The notes below the pieces were generated by a model. The model searched no databases and was not told where the DNA came from. It saw nothing but the letters and a program-made list of their open reading frames with translations. A DNA stretch of 64,000 nt from Clarireedia homoeocarpa (taxonomy: Eukaryota > Ascomycota > Leotiomycetes > Helotiales > Rutstroemiaceae), in assembly GCA_001465935.1 (NCBI GenBank), contig LNKV01000040.1:372001-436000 (forward strand), read 5' to 3'. Made by a program: the position numbers and the translations under genes. Of this stretch, positions 56,800 through 64,000 are shown in pieces. Positions within the stretch are counted from its first letter, which is position 1. Each line of letters opens with the position of its first letter.

Positions 56800-59796
56800 A
56801 TGGCAGCGGCGCTACCACGACTCTCGAGGCCTTCTTATGGCCCTCCTACCTCAGCATTACCGGCTCTGCCAAATCCAAAAACGCGCAAAAGTACTGGTGG
56901 CATACAAACCCCGATTGCGGAGAGACTCGAAGCCCCAAGTCTTCCCAAAAGTGGATTACGAACGCCATCGTCGTCGAGCCTCCGATCGCCTTCGAGTCCT
57001 GGACCGAGTTCAACTTTACCGAAACTACAACCTTCACCAGGTATCAATGCGGCTGGCAGATCCATAAGGAAGACAATCAGCATCAATGCTTTTCCACAAC
57101 CACCACGGGGGAATATTAGAACAGCAAGTATGCCACCGAGTCCATTATCGGCAGGTGCTGCGCCAGGGAGCGCATTGACCACGGGAGGGTCAAGTAGAAG
57201 GGAATCAACAGACACAAGCCCAACCAACGTAAGCGGTCCCCGAATTAAAAAAAGATCGAAGGCGCCTACGAGTCCAAACCCTCAAAGTGCGACCGGCAGT
57301 TTAACACCAAGCTTTCTCAACGGTAGTGGGGACAGCAGATCGATATCAAGTGCACCAGGAGGACGAGGTTCCGATGTGCTGTTAAGCTTACCTTCACCGC
57401 CACAGAGTCGCAGTTCATCAGCGCAAGATTCTCATTCAACCTCAGCCACCACAACAGAAGAAAACGGAGACATGTATCGAGGCAGAGAAGGTCCGGAAGG
57501 AACAAATGATAGACGGTCTTCAGGGCTTGTAGAAGGCAAAGGAAATGTCATTGTTAGCGTACGAGTACGTCCAGATGCCGGTAATCAGGGAGATCACAAC
57601 AGATCAGATGGAGAATGGCTGGTGGATGGAAGAAGATCACTGGTTTCTTACCGGGGCAAAGAAGCGGGTGATTACTACTATGGTAAGTTGTACTTCAGAC
57701 CTGCCCAGTCTCGCAATGTTAACTCAGTGATAGATAATGTTTTTGCGCAACACGACAATAATGCCAAAGTTTACGATGCATCCGCCAAAAGGCTGGTTCG
57801 ACGAGTAATGGAAGGATACCACGGAACTGTATTTGCTTATGGTATGACGGGTACTGGCAAAACGTTTTCCATGCAGGGTACAGCTACAAATCCTGGTGTT
57901 ATTCCACTTGCGATCACCGATATCTTCTCATACATTCGCGAAACTCCAACTAGGGAGTTCCTCCTTCGAGTGAGTTATCTCGAAATTTACAACGAAAAAA
58001 TTCATGACCTCCTGAGCGCTTCAACTGCTGCTGCAACTGGTCCGGGAGCGGCCCAACCAGAAGAAATTAAACTTCGAGAAGATAGCAGGAGAGGGGTTTT
58101 TGCCTCAGGTCTAAAAGAAGAGATTGTGCAAAGCCCAACACAATTACTTCGTGTTATAGCACGAGGTGATCATGCTAGAAGGACGTCCAGCACGCAATTC
58201 AACTCGAGGAGTTCTAGAAGTCATGCTGTGGTTCAGATCGTTGTGGAAAGTCGAGAGAGAATACCGGGGGGAGCCGCGATGAACGACAATAAGCGTTCTG
58301 GACTTGTTCCAGGTGGAGTGCGTGTCTCGACACTCAGCCTGATCGACTTAGCGGGATCTGAGAGAGCTGCCGAGAACAAAGAACGACGAACCGAGGGTTC
58401 ACATATTAACAAAAGTTTGCTAACTCTTGGAACCGTCATCGCTCGATTATCTGGCGACAAGGACAAGGATGGCAAGCCCACTGACAAGGACGGAAAGCAT
58501 CTGCCATATCGGGATAGCAAACTCACAAGACTTCTGCAAGGTGCTCTTTCTGGTGATTCGTTAGTATCTATCCTTTGCACGATATCTGTGGGGAATGGTG
58601 CAAGCGCAGCTGGGCCGAACAGTCATGCCGCCGAAACTCTGAATACACTCAAGTTTGCCTCAAGAGCCAAGAACAACATCGTCAGTCATGCTAAGAAGGC
58701 GGAAGAAGCACTTGGTGCTGGTGGTGATGGTGGTGCAAGAGTCTTACTGGAAAGATATCGCATGGAAATCCAAGAATTGCGAAAACAATTAGATGGTCAA
58801 GCGAAAGCCAAGAACGACGAAGAGGAGAAGGAAAGGGAGAAGGAGGCAGAAGCACGTCATGAAGAGCAAATGCTAGAAATGCAGTTGGCTCGAACTGCGT
58901 TGAAAGAAAGGATAGAGCATCTTAATCGATTAATCCTAAGTTCGAAGTCTACTGGTGTTAATGCCAGCGGCTCTTATTCAAGGCTATCGACGGCAGCCTC
59001 CAATGGCCATATGTCCTCAATGTCCGTACGATCATCTATAATCGGACACTCGCTTGAGCGTACAATGTCAACAATATCAGTATCTACGATCGGTCGAAAA
59101 CGGAGCGGACAACAAATGTCGGAGCATGCCTCCATAGAAGACGAAGATTCTGTCGGTGAATATGGTGATGGTACTGCATCGCTAGCAGCACAAAACCGAG
59201 CGCTGCAAGCTGATCTTGCCGATAAAACTCGATACTGCCAAACATTAGAAAAGCGTCTACTCCAAGCTCGACGCTCCAGTCAATCAAGGGCATCGACGAT
59301 CTTTAGCAGTAAATCGGGAATAATGGTGGGTGAAGACCATGGAGTCGCAAACCTGTTGAAGGAGAAAGATGCAGAAATTGCCGACCTCCGAGCAAGACTT
59401 GAGGACAAAGATCGAATGTTAGATGCTCTCCGAAGCGCAGCACGTCAAAGAGATACTGCGGACCGAAATCCTAGATCGCATACCCTAGAGCATGGTCAAT
59501 TGAGTCCAATCTCGGCTAGAGCATCTCAACTGTACGATAACGATGCGGAACATATTGGAGCGCCGATCAAGATTCTTCCACCATCTTTAAGACCTTCGAA
59601 AAGTGTGGACGAAATGAGTAGGATGCTTGACGAGATGATCCAGGATCGTTCCCCGACTAGTGGTGATCCAGTCAAGAGTCCGAGAGAAAGTATACGGTTA
59701 GTCGGCGGCGATCATCGTATGGAGCCATTGAAATGTCCTAATACAATTGGGGCGAGTAAACAACCTCATGATTCCGGTGTTGTTATACCGGAATAA
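56800..59796 (+). CDS. kipA: Kinesin motor protein, Kip2/KipA (kinesin-7) type
   Basis: A single frame of 998 residues from the ATG at 56800. An in-frame ATG at 56674 adds 42 residues, but MAAALPRLSRPSYG looks like the usual start of fungal members. About 245 Ser/Pro-rich residues precede the motor. The motor begins at VIVSVRVRP (about 248) and has the P-loop GMTGTGKT (about 348), switch I NSRSSRSH and switch II LIDLAGSERA. A coiled coil follows at about 650-715, and a second heptad-rich region at about 800-890. Kip2-type kinesins move to microtubule plus ends and carry CLIP-170 and dynein regulators. In Aspergillus, KipA keeps hyphal growth straight. The long N-terminal extension and lack of introns fit the family. 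Confidence 0.92.
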   Translation: MAAALPRLSRPSYGPPTSALPALPNPKTRKSTGGIQTPIAERLEAPSLPKSGLRTPSSSSLRSPSSPGPSSTLPKLQPSPGINAAGRSIRKTISINAFPQPPRGNIRTASMPPSPLSAGAAPGSALTTGGSSRRESTDTSPTNVSGPRIKKRSKAPTSPNPQSATGSLTPSFLNGSGDSRSISSAPGGRGSDVLLSLPSPPQSRSSSAQDSHSTSATTTEENGDMYRGREGPEGTNDRRSSGLVEGKGNVIVSVRVRPDAGNQGDHNRSDGEWLVDGRRSLVSYRGKEAGDYYYGKLYFRPAQSRNVNSVIDNVFAQHDNNAKVYDASAKRLVRRVMEGYHGTVFAYGMTGTGKTFSMQGTATNPGVIPLAITDIFSYIRETPTREFLLRVSYLEIYNEKIHDLLSASTAAATGPGAAQPEEIKLREDSRRGVFASGLKEEIVQSPTQLLRVIARGDHARRTSSTQFNSRSSRSHAVVQIVVESRERIPGGAAMNDNKRSGLVPGGVRVSTLSLIDLAGSERAAENKERRTEGSHINKSLLTLGTVIARLSGDKDKDGKPTDKDGKHLPYRDSKLTRLLQGALSGDSLVSILCTISVGNGASAAGPNSHAAETLNTLKFASRAKNNIVSHAKKAEEALGAGGDGGARVLLERYRMEIQELRKQLDGQAKAKNDEEEKEREKEAEARHEEQMLEMQLARTALKERIEHLNRLILSSKSTGVNASGSYSRLSTAASNGHMSSMSVRSSIIGHSLERTMSTISVSTIGRKRSGQQMSEHASIEDEDSVGEYGDGTASLAAQNRALQADLADKTRYCQTLEKRLLQARRSSQSRASTIFSSKSGIMVGEDHGVANLLKEKDAEIADLRARLEDKDRMLDALRSAARQRDTADRNPRSHTLEHGQLSPISARASQLYDNDAEHIGAPIKILPPSLRPSKSVDEMSRMLDEMIQDRSPTSGDPVKSPRESIRLVGGDHRMEPLKCPNTIGASKQPHDSGVVIPE

Positions 59797-60904
59797 AGTC
59801 GAATAGACACGAGGAAAACAAAATACTGGTGGACAAGGGAGGCAGGCTGTAATTTATTAGGACAGATGTCCTGAGATTTGGCACGAGATTTTCATGGGCG
59901 TTACGTGTTATTACCTTTTTTTCTTCGCCGTTCCGATTGATTGGGACGTGTAAGAGTTTATTTGTTTATACCCAACTGGTACTGATACTACTTCTTTTCT
60001 TTTCGCCTTTGAAGATTCTCCCCTTTTGCTTATCCTTTGAGAGCAAGCAAGCACATATGCATGCATATTCTTTTCCTTCGTTTCTTTTTTTTCTGCTGGG
60101 TAGGCAGGTTACACTACGGGACGGACGGGACGGGAACAAACAGACTTGGGGTGGAAGGCCGGTACCTTTTTCTTTTTGGGCGGTGTCGACATGTAATAAT
60201 ATGATCAACCGGGAAGGGTGGATGGATGGGGTTGGTGGGAAGGAGAAAAAAAAATATGGGCTTGGGCTTGGGGGTACGGCCGGTCAGGTCTCGGGCATCT
60301 GGACTGTCTATCAATGGTTCTGGGTGCATAGATGGGTGGGGTTTTTATGAGACAGAGAGAAGGAGCAGCGGCTCATCTTTTTACTTCGTCTTTGTGTTTT
60401 TAGAGGCCAGGGTTTGCAGATGTTTTCCTGCTTGTCTGCCAATGCCGAACATGAGTCGGTGGGGTAGTGAGAGTTGATTCTGTTGATAATGGGGGTGGAG
60501 GCGGTGGAATTGAAAGCTACAAAGAGGGAAATGGTGCATGTGGATGATCGGGTAGATAGATAGGACAGCACAGGACGAGGCAGTAGATGGAGATGAATAT
60601 ATTGAACCGAGTGTGGATCTGGAAGGAGACAGAGACCTTTGTTACATTTTTGAATAGTGATATTTGAAACGTTGTAATTTGTGAGCGAAGAATTTACATG
60701 CAGATATTCTAAGCTTACATCTCTGTTCACACACACACATACGCACATATATGCAAACATTTCCATTCTAGAGTCTACTTCACTTCAACCTAGATCTCTA
60801 TACAGCAGTAGAGGTCCGCTCCCCATCTACCCTACTCGATCGGTACCTCCTTTTATCCTACTTACTGGGTATATATCATGCAAACCTAAAGCCAATTTTT
60901 CTTT

Positions 60905-60906
60905 TT

Positions 60907-60978
<72 letters not shown>

Positions 60979-60980
60979 TC
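60905..60980. repeat. (TTTC)n microsatellite
   Basis: About nineteen uninterrupted TTTC units, with a T-rich run just before and a C-run just after. The longest perfect simple repeat of the window. Confidence 0.98.
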
Positions 60981-63471
60981 CCCCTCCTTTCTCTTCGTAT
61001 AGTTGGAAAAGAGAAGGGGGTGTGGGGGGATGGTGCGTTTGGAGAATGAGTATGAAGATGAAAACGAAGATGAGAGAGGGAGGGAGTGAGGGCGGTGATG
61101 GAACAACAGGGAAAGAAAGGCAATGGTGGGTGGGTGGTTCTTTGAGTTGGTCGGTCTGTCGATCGATTGTGGTTGCTGGATGAGGATGGGTAGGTGTGAT
61201 GGGGTGGGTAGGGGAGGGTAGGGGATGAGATGGAGAGAAGGGGCAGGCAGGTAGGAGAGGTAGGTAGATGGGAGGGGAGAGGGAGGACGAGTGGAGCGTT
61301 GGGGGATATCCTGTGAGGTGAGGCTGCTGATATAGGTTGCCTTGGATGATCCGGGCTTTCGATACGTGTTGTGGTGTGATGCGATGTGGTGTTGGGTTTG
61401 AGGGAACAGAGACTTTTGGCTCGATTTGTGTATTTTTCCAGTGAGGGGGGCAAGGAGGGAGACGGAATAGGTGAGGTGAGGTGCAGGTTTAAGAAAGGAA
61501 AGGGAGAGATGAGTTCCAAGAGGACACTTGCGATGTTGGGAAAGAGTGTCTAGATGGACAGAGTAGGGGTTCACTGAAGATTTGGCAGTTTGATAGAGGA
61601 CTTGTACTTCCTATAGGCGATGGAGATATACAGAGTAGCAAGTTATAAAAATTCGAGTTCCAGACGAGGAGAATCCATGTTTGTGAGGAGGGACAAATGG
61701 GGGGGGAACTGAAAACGTTGCTGATATTTTGCTTTGACCATTCTAGTGGAAATTATGATAAGAAAGGACATCGTTGATTGTGGTACAACTATACATCGCT
61801 CCCCAACGAAGTCATTGTGGTCGTCGGAAAGAAAGCATAAGAGTACAACAAACTATACGTCACATGAAAACAAAGGCATAAATCATTAATTGTGACGATA
61901 TTAAAACTGACCAAGACAGGCTCTGTAATTCCTGACTTCAAGAATAGGTTGGTCGCAATGGCATTGGCGACAAGATGAATTTTCGGCATGAGATGAGGTG
62001 AGGTTCATGCCGTTTGTATCTTGAAAGGCGTAAGGTAGTCAGCCTCCTACACCCGAGTAGCAGTAGCACAAACGAGCCCCCCTGCAAGGCGCACTGTGGA
62101 CCATAGTACAGTTTGATGTGGGATCGGCGGCGATGGCTTCACCAGCTGAATATCGTTCTCGTGGCGGTGATGAAAATAAACTTGGGCATGTTGTTGTCGA
62201 TTGTAATATCAACATGCTGTTGCTGAATTCTGTCTGTATCGGCTCGAGTACCAACTCCACCAAATCTTTTTAAAGATACTTGAGCATAGAAATTGGTAAG
62301 ACATGAGCAAATCCCGAAGAAAAAGCTGAGATAGTATGAGACATGCACACTCTGACAGTGTACCAGAGATTTTCATTCGTAGGATGGCATTATATTATTC
62401 AGGAATCCTGTTGATTCTAAAAGCGAAGCTGATGATCCTTTCGGGGTCCAGTACGAAGTACTTTGTACTGTGCTGTGCTGTAAGGCCGTATTGGATGGAG
62501 ATGCCGAGGCACAACGGGGAAGGGGAAGGGGAAGGGGAAGAGGTTCATTTGGACGGCCGACGAGTAAGAAAGGGGGGAGATATCTCGCCACTTGCTAGGA
62601 TTTCGACGCTAACCAAGTTTGGTTGGCCCCATGTTCGACATACAAGTACTTGATACTTTGTACTTTAGTATCCATCAAGTTAAGTTAACCACTCAAAACC
62701 AAAAACCGGGTGCCTGCTGCGGCGGACGGTACTTTATGGAAAATGTCGAGTCTTCGGATGACCTCGGTTCCTTGTCTGGCATTGCTTTGTACATGTCCAC
62801 TCAATGGGATGTTGGTGTTGGTCCGATCTGCAAACTGTGTGAAAAGGACTGGCGGATGCAGATCAAAGCGGTAAACGGTGATTGGCTCGGGATGAACAAC
62901 GCGCTAAAGTACTTTGTATTGGGATGTTTCAGAATATTTTAGTCGGAACTGAACGACGACAATGCTTGTGCAGTTGTGCAGTTGCGCAGTTGTGCTGTTA
63001 TGCTGTTGTGCTCCTTGTACTCCTACTGGATCACCCGATAAACCTGGTTTATATAATCCCATTTACTTATCGTACCGTCTACTTGCGATTGAGGCAAAAG
63101 GCAAAAGGGAAAAGGCAAGAGGCAAAAGGGAAAAGGAGCGATGTGATGTGTATGTGGCAAGAACAACAACCTTTCCACCAATTACGTGCTTAGGGAGGTA
63201 GACAAGGCATATCTGTTGATATGGAAGACCCGGATCCTGCGACAGGCGTAACAGGACTGCGAACTCTCGACGCGGTTTCTTGTTGGTTGGTGATGGGCGT
63301 ATCTCATAGCCCATAACTCGCAAGCGTATCAGCCCGCAATTGTAAAGCAATGCGTTGAAGGATTTCCAGCTGTGCCATGTGATATACCCTCAATAACAAT
63401 AATAGAGGCAGGCTGAAAAGCGCGGGTAGAACTACATCCTTCGTCTCTACGGAAGTGCTTAGTCCTGAGCA

Positions 63472-63545
63472 TCTGAGCATCTGAGCATCTGAGCATCTGA
63501 GCATCTGAGCATCTAAGCATCTGAACTGAACATCTGAGCATCTGA
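63472..63545. repeat. (GAGCATCT)n octamer array
   Basis: About eight tandem copies with two degenerate units near the right end. A separate nine-base repeat (GAGGTTTTG, three copies) and a ten-base repeat (GAGGAAATCT, two copies) follow immediately at 63543-63602. Confidence 0.95.
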
Positions 63546-64000
63546 GGTTTTGAGGTTTTGAGGTTTTGAACAAAGGGATCCGAGGAAATCTGAGGAAATC
63601 TGTAACGTCGGCTTTATACCCCATGTTCCATACCCATGCTACCGACGCACTCTTGGTCTCTTGGGTCCCTGCTTCCACACCATGCCAGAATCAGCCCCAC
63701 CCCAAAAAAGGTGTGGAAGGACAAATGGGACCAATAAGATTACGTGGTTCCCTTGGAAATTGATTACCCGACTCCCAAAAGAGCGAAAATGGCAGAATCG
63801 AGAGAAAAAAGAAAGAAAGAAAGAAAAGGAATTTGGGTGCGCTGTCTCAGCTTTTTATCTCGTGCTTTTGCCCTCTGGTGCGTGTGTACATGTGCGTGTG
63901 TACATATGCGTGTGCGTGTCGCCGGCGCCGTGATGTTCCCCAGCTTCCCGTTCTTAGTAAATCCGTTCGTTTACTTACATCCCTCCCTTTCGTTTCCCTC

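Larger units (their letters stand above)
59797..64000. other. 4.2-kb low-complexity, repeat-rich stretch downstream of the kinesin gene
   Basis: No supported gene. Long overlapping minus-strand frames at 60827-61574 are products of strand-biased, purine-rich DNA and lack family features. The stretch has a (TTTC)n tract, two G-quadruplex-type tracts (61201-61224, 62516-62537), short AAGTACTT-containing repeats near 62450-62660 and 62905, and an eight-base array at 63472-63545. Confidence 0.6.

Noticed and set aside
60827..61574. Two overlapping long minus-strand open frames (about 230 residues each)
   Set aside because: Both come from strand-biased purine/pyrimidine DNA and the (TTTC)n tract. 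They are Lys/Arg or Ser/Pro low-complexity with no family features, and two frames are open at once.

Overview
This window is eukaryotic and reads as a filamentous ascomycete (Pezizomycotina). The genes carry short GT-AG introns, mostly 40-130 bases, with CTAAC/CTGAC-like branch points. The products include a velvet factor (VelB), a fungal-type CYP51, a Kip2/KipA-type kinesin and an S28 peptidase. The CYP51 sequence looks like that of Leotiomycetes (Helotiales), but genus and species cannot be fixed from sequence reading alone. I see no bacterial operons, CRISPR arrays, rRNA genes, intact transposons or secondary-metabolite cluster.

Layout. 2.2-16.8 kb is a dense housekeeping block: the ribosome-quality-control ligase Hel2 (-), a DEK-C/SWIB protein like Uaf30 (-), the unfolded-protein sensor IRE1 (-), chaperonin subunit CCT2 (-), and eIF3b (+), which is divergent from CCT2. 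17.3-19.6 kb is a 12-exon secreted S28 serine peptidase (-). 20.5-22.1 kb is a DUF3445 (haem-dependent oxidative N-demethylase-like) gene (+) that appears to have lost a splice acceptor. 24.5-25.1 kb is a small DUF3602 protein (+). 25.1-30.3 kb has no recognisable gene and leads into velB (+, 30.3-32.1 kb). ERD1 (-) and PEX10 (+) are divergent at 33.0-35.9 kb. A putative membrane-anchored secretory protein (-), a PAQR/Izh3 membrane protein (-), CYP51 (-) and a DGAT2 acyltransferase (-) follow to 45 kb. Next come a zinc-finger transcription factor (-), a histidine phosphatase (-) divergent from an STK19 homologue (+), a doubtful orphan ORF, and a KipA-type kinesin (+) ending at 59.8 kb. The last 4.2 kb is low-complexity, repeat-rich and without a supported gene.

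How genes relate. The genes do not form a pathway. Two loose functional neighbourhoods stand out: protein synthesis and quality control at 2-17 kb, and membrane lipid/sterol functions (PAQR, CYP51, DGAT2) at 38-45 kb.

Most interesting observations: five exact-length 19-bp tandem repeats in the CYP51 promoter; a lost splice acceptor in the DUF3445 gene; a 17-nt microexon that holds the catalytic serine of the S28 peptidase; and a 77-bp hairpin at 50.7 kb. Gene models were built by reading splice sites and checking that exon lengths sum to whole codons, with no transcript evidence.
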